A stretch of DNA of 64,000 bases from Bacillus spizizenii TU-B-10 (GTDB lineage: Bacteria; Bacillota; Bacilli; Bacillales; Bacillaceae), in contig NC_016047.1 of assembly GCF_000227465.1 (NCBI RefSeq), positions 2,646,857 to 2,710,856 on the forward strand, written 5' to 3'. The position numbers were made by a program, and so were the translations under genes. Under the pieces are notes generated by a model. That model was not told the origin of the DNA and did not search any database. It was given only the letters and a program-made list of their open reading frames with translations. How positions within the stretch are numbered: the first letter of the stretch is position 1; each line of letters opens with the position of its first letter. Shown here in pieces: positions 16,328-29,548 of the stretch.

Positions 16328-17089
16328 TTAAAATGAGTATGATTCACCATTATCGGGCACTAAAACATTAGAGGATATTTCTTTTTCTTTAATAAAGGCA
16401 TTTAATTCCTTTCTGGATAATCCCCAATGATTGACAGCCTCCATATGGCTCACGATGATTTTGGCTTCTGAAGCAGCCTTATACGTTTCATAGATATCTT
16501 CTTTACCCATGACGAGAGAACCGCCTTCATAGAATTGATTATCGCCGCCGTTCACTACAATGATGTCCGGCTGATGTGTTTCAATCTCTTCTTGAACCGC
16601 ATCATACCAGACTGTATCTCCAGCGATATATAACGTTTTCTCACTTTGGTGTTTGAACACAACACCGCATACAAGACCTGCAAGTTTTAAAATTTCTCCT
16701 CTTCCGTGTTCGCCTTTTGTTTTAATCAGTTGAATGCCTTCAAAGACTGTGTCTTTTGTTAACACTTCAACGTTTTTGAATCCAGCATTTCGTATTTCTG
16801 CTGCATCTTCTTCATTTTGGGAGAACAACTTGATATCTTTTGGCAACAACTCTTTAGCTGCCTCATCCCAATGGTCGTAATGTAAATGAGTAACAATAAC
16901 AGCATCAATATCTTTAATAATATTGTCAACAGATGTTGGCAGTTCAACCAAAGGGTTGTTTTGATCTTGTCTTGGCGCATTTGGGAATGGAGGGTAAGCA
17001 CCCTTCTCAGCTAACATGGGATCTATTAAAAATGTTTTGCCTGCATATTCGACAACAAGTGTAGCATTACGAATTTGTTGAATGTTCAT
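16328..17089 (-). CDS. UlaG-like metallo-beta-lactamase-fold hydrolase
   Basis: 253 residues with THLHYDHWD near residue 82 and distal ligands AGDTVWYD and SHMEAVNHWG, the signature of the YtkL/UlaG-like metal-dependent hydrolase group (single-domain, cytosolic). Substrate is unknown. A 14-codon fragment almost identical to the beginning of this gene, including its upstream leader, lies at 23779-23823, so a second copy once existed. Regulation is not evident. Confidence 0.8.
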   Translation of the reverse strand: MNIQQIRNATLVVEYAGKTFLIDPMLAEKGAYPPFPNAPRQDQNNPLVELPTSVDNIIKDIDAVIVTHLHYDHWDEAAKELLPKDIKLFSQNEEDAAEIRNAGFKNVEVLTKDTVFEGIQLIKTKGEHGRGEILKLAGLVCGVVFKHQSEKTLYIAGDTVWYDAVQEEIETHQPDIIVVNGGDNQFYEGGSLVMGKEDIYETYKAASEAKIIVSHMEAVNHWGLSRKELNAFIKEKEISSNVLVPDNGESYSF

Positions 17090-17439
17090 GTATAAAACTC
17101 CTTTTCTTTAGTATATATATGGATAGTTTACCTACATCCAACTTATAAATACATGGAACAAATCAAGTCTTTCTATCGTTTGACTTGATTTTTGAAAGTA
17201 TGTATTTCATTTTTTATGAATTGAGCATCAATTAGACTAAAGGAACAATGAGCCTGAAAAGTTATATGAAATCATTTACATAACAGTAAAGGTCGAATTT
17301 TAAAGTGAAGGTGTAGAAACTATACTTAGTCATTGTATGCACTTTTCGTTTTTTTAACTAAATATAAAAATAATGAATCAAGACAATTAAAACCAATGAA
17401 ATAGATTAAAGTGACAGGAGCCATATAACTTTTTATGAT

Positions 17440-18180
17440 AAGTAGCATGATAGGCAGTGAATCTACCATGATGATAATCACCCCCTCACGAATTGCTGTT
17501 ATTCTTACCAATTTTACTTGGAACGGGAATCATGACACTTTCACGAACATTGGTGGAAAAAGTGAAAATACTGATGTATGGTTAATGTTTGCTAAGGGGG
17601 GTTACAATTACTGTGGCGTATGATAATAAATTTGAAATAGACAATTCACGTCTGATAGTGGGTTAGGGGTCATTAAAAAGTCTAAAAACGACAACCCAGC
17701 TTATATGGGCATTGACATCGTACCTTTTTGAAAAGCCGGATAAATCGTTTAAAGCTGCTCCAATAGGGATGGTTTTCTAATCTATTTTACATGATATCGG
17801 TCATTCTGATAATCGGAGTATTTTCTATTGACGGTGTTGTGACAAGGATATTGCCGGCGGATTGAACTGATAAGAGGTTTTGAAATTATCGGCTTAACGG
17901 TTTGAATCTATGCTGCTTGTCATCTGGATCATGCAAATTTATGAAAACTACGCTGGAGCAATAGGTCTGGTCTCAGCTTTTTAACAAAAACATTAAGTCC
18001 GTTATGTTCGGTTTGCTTCCGCTCGTCTATTGCTAACGCCGAAAAATGTCAATCAAGTCTTTCAGCTTGGAGGTCCAATCGGAACCAGTACCTTTTATTT
18101 ATTCGGCATAGTCATTCCGTTGCTTCTTTTGATTTCGGAAACGATAATGAGAAACAAAAATGAAACAACTCGCTAAAAAA
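17440..18180 (+). pseudogene. broken gerAB-family spore germinant-receptor permease
   Basis: Plus-strand pieces in all three frames match GerAB/YndE-type proteins: ITPSRIAVILTNF and GTGIMTLSRTLVEKV at the start, FEIIGLT..SMLLVIWIMQIYENYAG in the middle, and a tail ending LGGPIGTSTFYLFGIVIPLL. The order and spacing fit one roughly 360-codon membrane permease interrupted by at least three frameshifts and stops. A gerAC-like remnant follows directly, as in intact gerA-type operons. No gerAA-like gene is visible upstream. Confidence 0.7.
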
Positions 18181-18420
18181 TGCGTTTCCTAGCTTTTATT
18201 TTTCTTCTATTTTTAAATGGATGCTGAACATCCATGAAATTGAAGGATCCTTACTCGTCATGACAATGATACTGCTATTGAGAAAGAGTGATGAGTAGAA
18301 GTAAGGTAGACCTAGGCGGAAAAAGAACGGATTATCATGATAACAATGTTTACCGGTAGGAGTCGGGTTCAAAAACAAGTGGAATAAGAGGAGATCATTG
18401 GATCCGAGAAATCTATTCAC
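18180..18420 (+). pseudogene. broken gerAC-family germination lipoprotein
   Basis: After ATG 18180 the sequence reads MRFLAFIFLLFLNGC in shifting frame, a lipoprotein signal with lipobox LNGC, then SMKLKDP. This is the expected start of a Ger(x)C lipoprotein immediately after gerAB. Stops and frameshifts follow and the rest of the roughly 370-codon gene is absent. Together with the gerAB remnant this is a dead germinant-receptor operon. Confidence 0.55.
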
Positions 18421-18588
18421 CTCGAAAGAAAAGCATCAAAAATGAGATGGCTGTTATCCTAAGGTCTCTGAGCAAAATCGTCAATTTTTTATTACTATTA
18501 CTTTATAACAACAAAACGGATAACATCCTTAGTTTTAATGAAATTTCGCTCACCAGTATCTTTAAACAAGATATTTTAATTTGTTCTA

Positions 18589-18626
18589 AAAATCAGAGGC
18601 ACCTATTTATAGATAAGGCCTCTGGT
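18589..18626 (-). terminator. terminator of the antiterminator gene
   Basis: CAGAGGC / GCCTCTG stem followed on the minus strand by ATTTTTAG, 23 bp beyond the stop at 18649. Confidence 0.6.
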
Positions 18627-18648
18627 TCATTACTTATTCAGTTCACGT

Positions 18649-19497
18649 TCAATCCAAACTATTATAAGTCATTAATCTATGGATGTGAACCGCAAGATAC
18701 GCTAATTCCTCCTCAGGAATGGTTTTGCCATTAATCTGTTTGATATAGTCCTTTATTTTAAAAGCACCATCCATAGCTTCTGGATACAGACTGGCGATTT
18801 GCCCGAATAACATATTATCTTTATCATCTAGCATCTTATCTGAATAGAAACGTTCTACAAAAAATTTAATATGTGTGATAAACCGAGTATAATGAACGTT
18901 TTCTGTATCCGTATTGATATTAAAAGTATATCGAACTAAGTTGACAATACTTCCGATCATTTTAGCAAACTTCATACCATCTTTAGATTCTTTCTGTTCT
19001 CCTTGAGCGTTAATTAAATGGAATGCGATATTTGCCGCTTCTTCAATTGGTAAATCGATATGAAGCTTTTCGTTTATGAGCTTTACGGCGAATTCCCCAA
19101 CTTGATATTCTTCGGAATAATAGTTTTTAATTTCCCAATATACTCGGTTGGTGATGTTGATCTTTTTTTTATATCTCTCTACTGCAAAATTCAAATGATC
19201 CATCAACGTAAAATAACTGCCGGTATTAAGTTTCGTATGAAGTGTTTCCTCAGCATATCTTATGATTTGTCGGGTCAGTTCTATCAATCCAGGAGAAATA
19301 GCATCTAATAAACCAAGAAACTCTTTCACTTTGATATTTTCAATAGGGATAAACATTTGATCAGCCTGGTGTTCCTCAATGATATTACCGGCTTTTTGTC
19401 CGTAGCCAATTCCTTTGCCAAGAAGAATGAATTCTTTTTTTTGTTTATCTTCTGCCAAGACGACACTAGAATTTAGGACCTTTTTGATTTTAATCAT
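18649..19497 (-). CDS. BglG/LicT-family transcription antiterminator
   Basis: 282 residues: N-terminal CAT RNA-binding domain (1-56, IKKVLNSSVVLAEDKQKKE), then PRD1 (about 65-170) and PRD2 (about 175-280), with candidate phospho-histidines in LMDHLNF, IAFHLIN, THIKFF and AVHIHRL. When phosphorylated by HPr and not by the PTS EIIB, such proteins bind an RAT and prevent formation of a terminator. A matching RAT/terminator lies upstream of the PTS gene at 23529-23619. It resembles LicT, but the gene order PTS, GH1, DUF202, antiterminator is not that of licT-bglS. Confidence 0.88.
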   Translation of the reverse strand: MIKIKKVLNSSVVLAEDKQKKEFILLGKGIGYGQKAGNIIEEHQADQMFIPIENIKVKEFLGLLDAISPGLIELTRQIIRYAEETLHTKLNTGSYFTLMDHLNFAVERYKKKINITNRVYWEIKNYYSEEYQVGEFAVKLINEKLHIDLPIEEAANIAFHLINAQGEQKESKDGMKFAKMIGSIVNLVRYTFNINTDTENVHYTRFITHIKFFVERFYSDKMLDDKDNMLFGQIASLYPEAMDGAFKIKDYIKQINGKTIPEEELAYLAVHIHRLMTYNSLD

Positions 19498-19562
19498 TTC
19501 ATCACCTTACCTTTTGCATATCCAGAAAGTTAATCAAGATTAGGATTATATCCTTAACACTC

Positions 19563-19955
19563 TTACGACTTAAATAACAACAAAGAAAGATACATAAAGA
19601 TCAAAAAAACCAAGAGGGAGAATAAACTAGAAACGAATATGATAGAATGGTTAGATGGAATAAAAAAACCATTCTGGATTTCCCTTTTCTTTTTTGAGTA
19701 TTGTATAGTAGCCAAGACACCGGTAACTAACCCCACAACGCAAGCAAAGATTCCTAGAAATATCGCTAAAGTATTCGTAACAGAATCTGAATTAATTTTA
19801 ATCGTAAAATGTAAAGAAGTTGTTAAAAAACCAACACCTGCAATAGATATAGCTGTCCGGATCCAAGCCAGATAAGTTCTTTCATTTGCTAAATGCTGTT
19901 GTGCATATTTTACACTATCTTCGGGCTGATCTTTCCTTTTAATTAAAGCTTTCAT
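19563..19955 (-). CDS. DUF202/YidH-family membrane protein
   Basis: 130 residues with three hydrophobic helices; N-terminal LANERTYLAWIRTAIS is the DUF202 signature. Function unknown for the family. It sits between the phospho-beta-glucosidase and the antiterminator on the same strand with 250 bp of upstream space, so its membership in the sugar operon is uncertain. The ribosome binding site AAGGAG lies about 12 bases from ATG, which is longer than usual. Confidence 0.75.
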   Translation of the reverse strand: MKALIKRKDQPEDSVKYAQQHLANERTYLAWIRTAISIAGVGFLTTSLHFTIKINSDSVTNTLAIFLGIFACVVGLVTGVLATIQYSKKKREIQNGFFIPSNHSIIFVSSLFSLLVFLIFMYLSLLLFKS

Positions 19956-20208
19956 TCTTAGATAGATCTCCTTTTTATAAGGCTAACAAAATAATTCACA
20001 CAAGTAATGCTTATTAAATTAACAATGTTAATTAAAAAGTTTATATACTAGTATAGCTTTGATCACTTATTGCTAGAAGATTAACAGCAACTAATACACA
20101 AGATATTTATGATTAAAATTAAAATTAATATTAGCATATACCTATACATTCAAATTGACTTGTTTGTATTTTAGAAAAAATTGATTGGACAAACAGTAAA
20201 TCTTAATA

Positions 20209-23486
<3,278 letters not shown>

Positions 23487-23528
23487 CTTAAACCCTCCTA
23501 CATTAATATAACCGCTTACATTTTGACT

Positions 23529-23595
23529 AAAAAAAGACAGGACCCATAAAGACAATATAATATCTAATCGATACAATATTGTCTTTACGGATCCT
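23529..23595 (-). terminator. antiterminator-controlled leader terminator
   Basis: Long stem on the minus strand: AGGATCCGTAAAGACAATAT pairs with ATATTGTCTTTATGGGTCCT (two G-U pairs), followed by a T-run. It overlaps the RAT by seven bases, so binding of the antiterminator protein excludes it. Confidence 0.9.
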
Positions 23596-23619
23596 GCCTG
23601 TATTACCAGTAACATGTCC
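23589..23619 (-). promoter_or_regulatory. RAT (ribonucleic antiterminator) for the beta-glucoside operon
   Basis: Minus-strand GGACATGTTACTGGTAATACAGGCAGGATCC-type element (positions 23619 down to 23589). It keeps the RAT hallmarks GGA..GTTACTG and GCAGGCA.. (here ACAGGCAGGAT) and overlaps the 5' arm of the leader terminator. Arrangement as in LicT/SacT-controlled leaders. Confidence 0.88.
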
Positions 23620-23778
23620 GGTTTCTGATTATTTTTTTATAAGATCATTATATTGCACAGAAATAAAAAATACAAGGGGGGATTAAAATTATTTTCTAAG
23701 CATAAAGCTACATGTTTGCGCGACTATAATCATGTATTATAAATTAATTCTAAATTTATTCCTCTAAATAATTTTCTT

Positions 23779-23823
23779 CTATACCTTGATAAGTGTGGCG
23801 TTACGAATTTGTTGATTATTCAT
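23779..23823 (-). pseudogene. 5' fragment of a second lactamase-fold gene
   Basis: Fourteen codons (MNNQQIRNATLIKV, then stop) plus leader ACTCCTTTTCTTTG-type sequence nearly identical to the start of the UlaG-like gene at 17089. The rest is lost. It marks an old duplication or recombination point between the sugar operon and the copper genes. Confidence 0.6.
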
Positions 23824-23992
23824 TTGTAACACTCCTTTTCTTTGATATGGGAGTTTACACACAGCATTAAATTAATAATTCAGATAACGAATTGACTATA
23901 CAATAAGCGCCCATTGAATAGCTAAATCAAAGGCTGTCGGAAATTGACGATGAAATATATCTATATAAAATATAGTTCCATTCTAAAAAATA

Positions 23993-26431
23993 TCATTTTT
24001 GTAATTTAACCCTTTGTAAACGCAACGCATTCAATATGACAGATACAGAACTAAATGCCATTGCTGCTCCTGCCACCCATGGTGCAAGAAAGCCTGCTGC
24101 AGCAATAGGAATACCAATGCTATTATAGGCAAATGCCCAGAATAAGTTTTGCTTAATATTCCGTATCGTTTTACGACTCATTACAATTGCATCGGCAATA
24201 CTATTTAAGTCACCTCGAATTAAAGTGATGTCTGCTGCTTCCATAGCAACATCTGTACCTGTACCAATGGCCATCCCAGTATCAGCTATTGCAAGTGCAG
24301 GTGCATCATTAATACCATCCCCAACCATTGCCACTTTTTTGCCTTGTTGTTGCAGTTTTTTCACTTCTTCTGCTTTCCCTTCAGGAAGCACTTCCGCAAT
24401 AACTGCATTGATGCCTACTTCTTTACCAATAGCTTGAGCTGTACGTTCATTATCACCTGTCATCATGATCACTTTGATATCCATTTCTTGCAATCGGCGT
24501 ACAGCTTCACGAGATGTATCTTTAATCGTATCCGCTACAGCAACTAGCCCTGCGTATTGGCCATTAATTCCAACTAACATCGCTGTTTTACCGTTTTTCT
24601 CCAACTCATCCATTTCAGGGAGAATAGAATGGATATTAATTCCATATTTCTTCATAAGTTTCCGTGTACCAATGACAACCCCTTGACCTGAAACCGTCGC
24701 TTGCACCCCATAACCCGGAATTGCTTCGAAGAACTGTACATTTCCAAGTTTGATGCCTTTGTCTTGGATACCTTCAACGATCGCTTGTGCTAGTGGATGC
24801 TCAGATTGTTTTTCGGCCGCCCCAATTAGTGACAAAAACTTCGCTTCGTTTTGATCATCTGCTACTAAAACATTCGTTAGTACAGGTTTACCGTGTGTGA
24901 CGGTACCTGTTTTGTCGACTACTACGGTGTCAATACGTTGGGTTTGTTCTAAGTGCTCGCCTCCTTTGAATAAAATACCATATTCAGCTGCACGACCTGA
25001 GCCTGCCATGATGGAAGTCGGCGTTGCTAGTCCTAGTGCACATGGACAAGCAATCACAAGTACTGCAATTAATACTTCAAGTGCTGGTGTGAACTCACCT
25101 GGTCTAACCCATATAATCCATACTAGAAATGTGAGGATGGCAATTCCAACTACAATTGGTACAAAGATACCTGAAATTTGATCTGCCAAACGTTGGATGG
25201 GAGCCTTCGAGCCTTGTGCGTCTTCAACAACTTTTATAATTTGTGCTAATGCTGTATCACGCCCAACTTTTGTTGCAATCATTTTGATGAAGCCATTTTT
25301 GTTAATCGTTGAGCCGTATACTACATCACCAGCATTTTTATCCACCGGTAAACTTTCACCTGTTAACATGGATTCATCAACGGCTGTTGTTCCTTCTACT
25401 ATTTCACCATCAACAGGAATTTTTTCACCTGGCTTCACTAAAATCGTATCACCTATTACTACTTCTTCTAACGGTACTTCTTTTTCAATTCCATCACGTA
25501 TGACGATGGCTGTTTTTGCCTGAAGCCCCATTAACTTTTTTATCGCTTCTGATGAACGGCCTTTTGCTCTTGCTTCAAATAACTTGCCTAAAAGAATGAG
25601 TGTGATCAGGACTGCACTTGTTTCAAAGTATAGATGTGGCACGTGGTGTGTTCCAGCAGTTACAATTGCTTGATATAAGCTATAAAAATAGGCTGCTGAA
25701 GTGCCCATGGCGACTAAGACATCCATGTTTGCACTGCCATTACGAAGTGCTTTATAAGCACCCACATAAAACTGTTTACCGATAATGAATTGCACTGGTG
25801 TTGCCAAGATCAGTTGCATCCATGGATTCATTAAGAAGTCTGGTACATATAAAAACGAAGTAAAGGAAAAGTGCCCTACCATCGTCCATAATAACGGTAA
25901 CGATAAAATCACAGAAATTATGAATTTTCGTTGTTGATCTTTAATGTGCTTTACACGGTGGTCTTCTGGCTCTCCATCCTCTTCTTTTTGGTGAGCACCG
26001 TAACCAAGCTTTTCTACCTTAGCAATTATATCCGCAACCGCTATCTCTGAAGGATTAAATTCGATCGTTGCTTTTTCAAGCGCTAAATTAACGTTTGCAA
26101 TTGCAACACCTTCCATTTTATTTAACCCTTTTTCTATACGAGCAGCACATGCTGCACACGTCATTCCTGTAATATCAAACTCTGCTTTTTGTTTTACAAC
26201 ACCATAGCCAAGCGCTTCTATTTTCTTTTCAAAATCAGCTTCACTCAGTTTTGAAGTGTCATATTTAATCGATGATTTTTCAAGCGCTAAATTGACGGAT
26301 GCTTGCTCGACGCCCTCCATTTTATTTAACCCTTTTTCTATACGAGTAGCGCATGCTGCACACGTCATTCCTGTAATTTGAATACTTGCTTCTTTCATTT
26401 CTTTACTAGTTGCTTTTTCTTCTGTACTCAT
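23993..26431 (-). CDS. copA: copper-exporting P1B-type ATPase
   Basis: 812 residues. Two N-terminal metal-binding domains with GMTCAAC (Cys24/27 and Cys92/95); eight membrane helices with the copper-site motif [10 protein letters not shown]; phosphorylation motif DKTGTVTHG; nucleotide-site SEHPLAQAI; hinge [11 protein letters not shown]. It exports Cu(I) from the cytosol. ATG 26431 follows AAGGTGGG by seven bases. A CsoR-type operator lies 20 bp upstream. It forms a cluster with copZ and csoR in the order csoR-copZ-copA. The wording of the N-terminus looks unlike the copA I remember from B. subtilis 168, suggesting an acquired copy. Confidence 0.95.
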   Translation of the reverse strand: MSTEEKATSKEMKEASIQITGMTCAACATRIEKGLNKMEGVEQASVNLALEKSSIKYDTSKLSEADFEKKIEALGYGVVKQKAEFDITGMTCAACAARIEKGLNKMEGVAIANVNLALEKATIEFNPSEIAVADIIAKVEKLGYGAHQKEEDGEPEDHRVKHIKDQQRKFIISVILSLPLLWTMVGHFSFTSFLYVPDFLMNPWMQLILATPVQFIIGKQFYVGAYKALRNGSANMDVLVAMGTSAAYFYSLYQAIVTAGTHHVPHLYFETSAVLITLILLGKLFEARAKGRSSEAIKKLMGLQAKTAIVIRDGIEKEVPLEEVVIGDTILVKPGEKIPVDGEIVEGTTAVDESMLTGESLPVDKNAGDVVYGSTINKNGFIKMIATKVGRDTALAQIIKVVEDAQGSKAPIQRLADQISGIFVPIVVGIAILTFLVWIIWVRPGEFTPALEVLIAVLVIACPCALGLATPTSIMAGSGRAAEYGILFKGGEHLEQTQRIDTVVVDKTGTVTHGKPVLTNVLVADDQNEAKFLSLIGAAEKQSEHPLAQAIVEGIQDKGIKLGNVQFFEAIPGYGVQATVSGQGVVIGTRKLMKKYGINIHSILPEMDELEKNGKTAMLVGINGQYAGLVAVADTIKDTSREAVRRLQEMDIKVIMMTGDNERTAQAIGKEVGINAVIAEVLPEGKAEEVKKLQQQGKKVAMVGDGINDAPALAIADTGMAIGTGTDVAMEAADITLIRGDLNSIADAIVMSRKTIRNIKQNLFWAFAYNSIGIPIAAAGFLAPWVAGAAMAFSSVSVILNALRLQRVKLQK

Positions 26432-26450
26432 GATCTTTCCCACCTTCCAT

Positions 26451-26467
26451 ATACCGATGAGGGGTAT
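26451..26467. promoter_or_regulatory. CsoR-type operator upstream of copA
   Basis: ATACC-N7-GGTAT with a central G-run, 20 bp upstream of the copA start. The spacer is one base longer than at the CstR sites near 7 kb. Confidence 0.7.
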
Positions 26468-26504
26468 ATTTTAATGAAAATTAGAGAGTGCTATGGAAGC
26501 ACTC

Positions 26505-26711
26505 TTATTCTACATCATACCCTTGATCTTTGATTGCATCCTTAATTTTATCAATAGATACCTGAGATTCATTAAAAGATACTTCAACCAAAGATTCGTC
26601 TAATTTTACGTTTACCTGATTAACACCTTCTAATTGACTAACGCTTCCTTCAATAACCTTTACACAATGTCCACAAGACATTCCCTGTACGTTTAATGTT
26701 ACCTTTTTCAT
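26505..26711 (-). CDS. copZ: copper chaperone CopZ
   Basis: 68 residues, one heavy-metal-associated domain with MSCGHC copper site near residues 11-16 (VQGMSCGHCVKVIEG). It delivers Cu(I) to the CopA metal-binding domains and to CsoR. ATG 26711 is chosen for its AAAGGAGAG at eight bases; the frame extends further upstream without a ribosome binding site. Confidence 0.95.
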   Translation of the reverse strand: MKKVTLNVQGMSCGHCVKVIEGSVSQLEGVNQVNVKLDESLVEVSFNESQVSIDKIKDAIKDQGYDVE

Positions 26712-26775
26712 GTTTTTTCTCTCTCCTTTAAGGGATATGTTATCTAGCATAATATAAGTCATACTGGTGCCAATT

Positions 26776-27108
26776 TTATTTTTTCATTAGCTTTTGAATC
26801 GTTACCAGTAATTCATCTAAAACCTCATCGTCACCTTCTGAAAGGCGATCTACTACACAACCTTTTAGATGACCTTCCAAAAGAATTTTGCCTACACTAT
26901 TTAAGGCAGATTGTGTTGCAGAAAGTTGTGTGATCACATCATCACAATACGTATCTTTCTCAATTAACCCTTTAATACCTCGAATTTGTCCTTCGATACG
27001 GTTCAATCTGTTTGTTAAATTTTTCTTCACTTCTGGTGAGTGATGGCTTCTGCGTTTGTTCATAGCACAACAATCATCATTGTCAATAATTGTATCTAAT
27101 TCATCCAT
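26776..27108 (-). CDS. csoR: copper-sensing repressor CsoR
   Basis: 110 residues; helical CsoR fold with the complete Cu(I) fingerprint Cys55, His80, Cys84 (YCDDVITQL, LEGHLKGC). The N-terminus has extra residues with DDCC and HH that could add metal affinity. It represses the csoR-copZ-copA genes until Cu(I) binds. The contrast with the His-less CstR-type paralogue at 7125 lets the two sensors be told apart from sequence. An operator-like C-run lies 30 bp upstream. Confidence 0.93.
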   Translation of the reverse strand: MDELDTIIDNDDCCAMNKRRSHHSPEVKKNLTNRLNRIEGQIRGIKGLIEKDTYCDDVITQLSATQSALNSVGKILLEGHLKGCVVDRLSEGDDEVLDELLVTIQKLMKK

Positions 27109-27137
27109 TTAACTCTCTCCCTTCACAATCATAAAAA

Positions 27138-27157
27138 TACCATACCCCCCTACCCTA
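27138..27157. promoter_or_regulatory. CsoR-type operator region upstream of csoR
   Basis: TACCATACCCCCCTACCCTATG-like stretch (keep to core ATACC...CCTAT) 30 bp upstream of csoR; a C-run of six and flanking ATAC/GTAT-like halves, less symmetric than the copA site. Confidence 0.5.
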
Positions 27158-27360
27158 TGTAAAGTGATAAGTATACTTTTTAAAAAACACCTTAGATGTT
27201 CTATTAATTTCTCTTTGGGAGAGTATATAATTCCTAAAAAATGTTAATTTTCACATTACTTTTCCTGTTTCTCTAATAAACTTGTAATTTCTCTCATTTT
27301 AAATATTCCGTATGTTCGCCTACGCCTCTAAAAAATAAGCCTATTCACCCTCACTCATAT

Positions 27361-27398
27361 GAAAGGCAGCTTCCAATTTCTTATCGAAAGCTGCCTCA
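27361..27398 (-). terminator. terminator after the DinB-family gene
   Basis: AGGCAGCTT / AAGCTGCC stem with a roughly 17-nt loop, about 70 bp beyond the stop at 27468. The rest of 27109-27467 shows no gene. Confidence 0.6.
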
Positions 27399-27467
27399 CT
27401 TAGAATTCAAATTTAGCCATTAAAACGAAAGGATCTGAGTAATAAGAAATATCTAGAAGAATAGACT

Positions 27468-27932
27468 TTACTTATGTTCACTTACTATCTTATCTTGTGC
27501 GTTAATAATACCTGTATGCAATCCTTCATGAAAACTACCGAATAACAACAGTTCTCCAAATGTTTCAAACCCTCTAAATGGTTTATCTAACTTTTGCTCT
27601 AAATTCCCCTCACAAGCAGTACGAATCCATGCTGATTGATCTTTTAGAAGTCTAAGCAATTCTTCTTTTGACGGAGCCTGTTCACCCCAGTTTGCTGGAC
27701 TCGTATCTTTTGAAAAGTAATCCAAGTATCTACCAGGAAGATTTTTAGAAATCGAATGAAAACCATTAGCAAACAATTCCTGTATAGTTAGGATATGCCC
27801 TGCATTCCAACGGATATTATTTCTAAAACCTTCTGGAATAGCATCCCACTTTGTTTCGTGAATTGTTTCTAATAGTTCCACAGTGATATTTCGTACGGTT
27901 TCTAATTGTTTAAAAATATTTTCCTCTCTCAT
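27468..27932 (-). CDS. DinB-family (YfiT-like) putative metal-dependent enzyme
   Basis: 154 residues, four-helix DinB fold. Candidate metal-binding histidines lie at the usual places: RWNAGHILTIQEL near 48 and GSFHEGLHTG near 135. DinB/YfiT proteins include bacillithiol S-transferases and other thiol-dependent enzymes; that role would suit the thiol-stress surroundings but is inference. ATG 27932 follows AAAGGAGGGG. Single-gene unit with its own terminator. Confidence 0.8.
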   Translation of the reverse strand: MREENIFKQLETVRNITVELLETIHETKWDAIPEGFRNNIRWNAGHILTIQELFANGFHSISKNLPGRYLDYFSKDTSPANWGEQAPSKEELLRLLKDQSAWIRTACEGNLEQKLDKPFRGFETFGELLLFGSFHEGLHTGIINAQDKIVSEHK

Positions 27933-28088
27933 AATTGCCCCTCCTTTAAATCTATTCACCATAGTTATCCAAACAAATATAAACTGAAAATTTATCGAAG
28001 CTATATTTTAAGCACATCTGTTAAATAAAAGTAAGCTACATAAACTTTACTCAATGATTTATACAGTCATTAGGCGTAAAGATGCGAC

Positions 28089-28655
28089 TTACTGTCGGGA
28101 AGCTGGTACAGGAACCCAGTGACTAACCGCTACCCGTTTTTTCCCCGTATGTGTATCGTAGATATGACGCTCTATTTTTCCAATATTGCCGCCGTACACA
28201 TGAATTCCTACACACGGATCATTGGAGGCACACTCCACTTTGTGAAGGTCTTGGTCAGTGGAGCAACAGACGACAACCTCCCCTTGCAGAATATAACGGT
28301 CATTACATGCTATCAGTTCCTCATGCTTATTAGAAGGCGGTGCATACTGTATTTCGTGTTCTGTTCCTTGCACTACTCCAATTACGCCCCACGTTCCATG
28401 ATCATGGACAGGAGTGGATTGCCCAACATCCCAAACCGCAACCGCGATAGAAAAACTCTCATCGTCAGCAATATACAACGGATACAGAGCGTATTTTGGA
28501 TTCGGTTGCCGATACTGTGAAGGGAGAATATTATCGGCCTGTAACAGATGTCTCATCCTCTCCGCAATCTTGCCAGTCAAAACCTCTTCAGTCCCGCCGT
28601 CATGAACAATTCGATCCACATCCTTAATAAAAGACTCAATTTCAGGATTTTTCAT
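28089..28655 (-). CDS. yrkC: cysteine-dioxygenase-like cupin
   Basis: 188 residues, cupin fold of the cysteine dioxygenase type. Metal ligands in TPVHDHGTWG (two His near residue 88) and the later QDLHKVEC (His near 138). It would oxidise cysteine or a related thiol to a sulfinate, lowering thiol and persulfide load. ATG 28655 follows AGGTGG by nine bases. The promoter region holds a CsoR/CstR-like operator at 28685, linking it to the sulfur or copper regulators in this window. Confidence 0.85.
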   Translation of the reverse strand: MKNPEIESFIKDVDRIVHDGGTEEVLTGKIAERMRHLLQADNILPSQYRQPNPKYALYPLYIADDESFSIAVAVWDVGQSTPVHDHGTWGVIGVVQGTEHEIQYAPPSNKHEELIACNDRYILQGEVVVCCSTDQDLHKVECASNDPCVGIHVYGGNIGKIERHIYDTHTGKKRVAVSHWVPVPASRQ

Positions 28656-28684
28656 TAACAAACACCACCTAAACTAAATTTTAT

Positions 28685-28701
28685 ATACCCTACCCCTGTA
28701 T
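28685..28701. promoter_or_regulatory. CsoR-family operator-like site upstream of yrkC
   Basis: ATACC-N7-TGTAT with a central CCCC run, 30 bp upstream of the yrkC start. Geometry matches the copA site (17 bp) rather than the 16-bp CstR sites. Confidence 0.5.
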
Positions 28702-29029
28702 TGTATATGAATTTCATGCTGAGTTTCAAGGATAAATTCCCTTCCTTATCCAATTCAAGGTAATAGATTTTATTCGAAAAAGTACTTTTGTTAAATGCGT
28801 ATATATAAAGATGTGCTTCTGGTCTTCAACAATTAAGATAGGAGATTGATTATTAAGATTCTGTTTAAACACTTTTCATTATCAATTATTGTCATTAATT
28901 ACTTAGCAGCTCTTCAATAAACACCACACTTATCTTAGATGCATTTTCCTATGAAAAAAGTCTTAGTTTCCCCTATAATATTTAACGAATCCAATTTTTA
29001 GATTGCCGTCTTTAAGGAGGTTTTTCATC

Positions 29030-29487
29030 TTGAGGTATACAAACAGTCATTTAGAGGATTGGATTGAAAACTTATACAGGAAGATTGATATTACAGAACC
29101 TGAACAAATTAATTTTGAACGGATTGCCGAGGCTTTAGATATTAGGCTTTCATTTAAACCTGTTACAAGCTTCGCACTAAAGCACAGCGGGATTTATAAT
29201 ATATGCTTGGACAGCCGAAAAACCCGAATTGAACAATGGTATGATTTCGTGCATGAATTTTGCCATATACATAGACAGAAGGCGATAAAAAAACAATGCC
29301 TGCAACTTGGACTGATTATTTAGAGTGGCAGTCCAATTATTTTACATATCACTTTTGCATTCCAACTTTCATGTTGCGTAATATTAATCTTTCGTACATA
29401 CAATCACATGCAATTGAAAATGTAGCTTGGTTATTTAAGGTATCTCCTTCATTCGCTAAGAAACGTTTGAGCATTACAGGAAGCTGA
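29030..29487 (+). pseudogene. yqaB: frameshifted ImmA/IrrE-type protease (yqaB-like)
   Basis: TAAGGAGG precedes TTG 29030, opening RYTNSHLEDWIENLYRKIDI and the metalloprotease motif HEFCH (HExxH). Then the frame shifts near 29290 and the second half continues as LEWQSNYFTYHFCIPTFML to SFAKKRLS. Read together this is the ImmA/YqaB family, proteases that cut phage repressors. In B. subtilis yqaB lies at the end of the skin prophage beside spoIIIC, exactly the arrangement seen here. Two small pieces of the same gene recur at 34443 and 37740. Confidence 0.75.
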
Positions 29488-29548
29488 CTCAACATTTATT
29501 TAATCAAACAGTTACGGGAAATCTGTGCACCCCCCTTTTGTAATTAAT

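Noticed and set aside
17326..17511. 61-codon minus-strand hydrophobic ORF
   Set aside because: Antisense to the gerAB remnant, with TTG start and no ribosome binding site; hydrophobicity is explained by the membrane protein on the other strand.
17435..17623. 62-codon plus-strand ORF
   Set aside because: It is the first open piece of the broken gerAB gene, not an independent gene.
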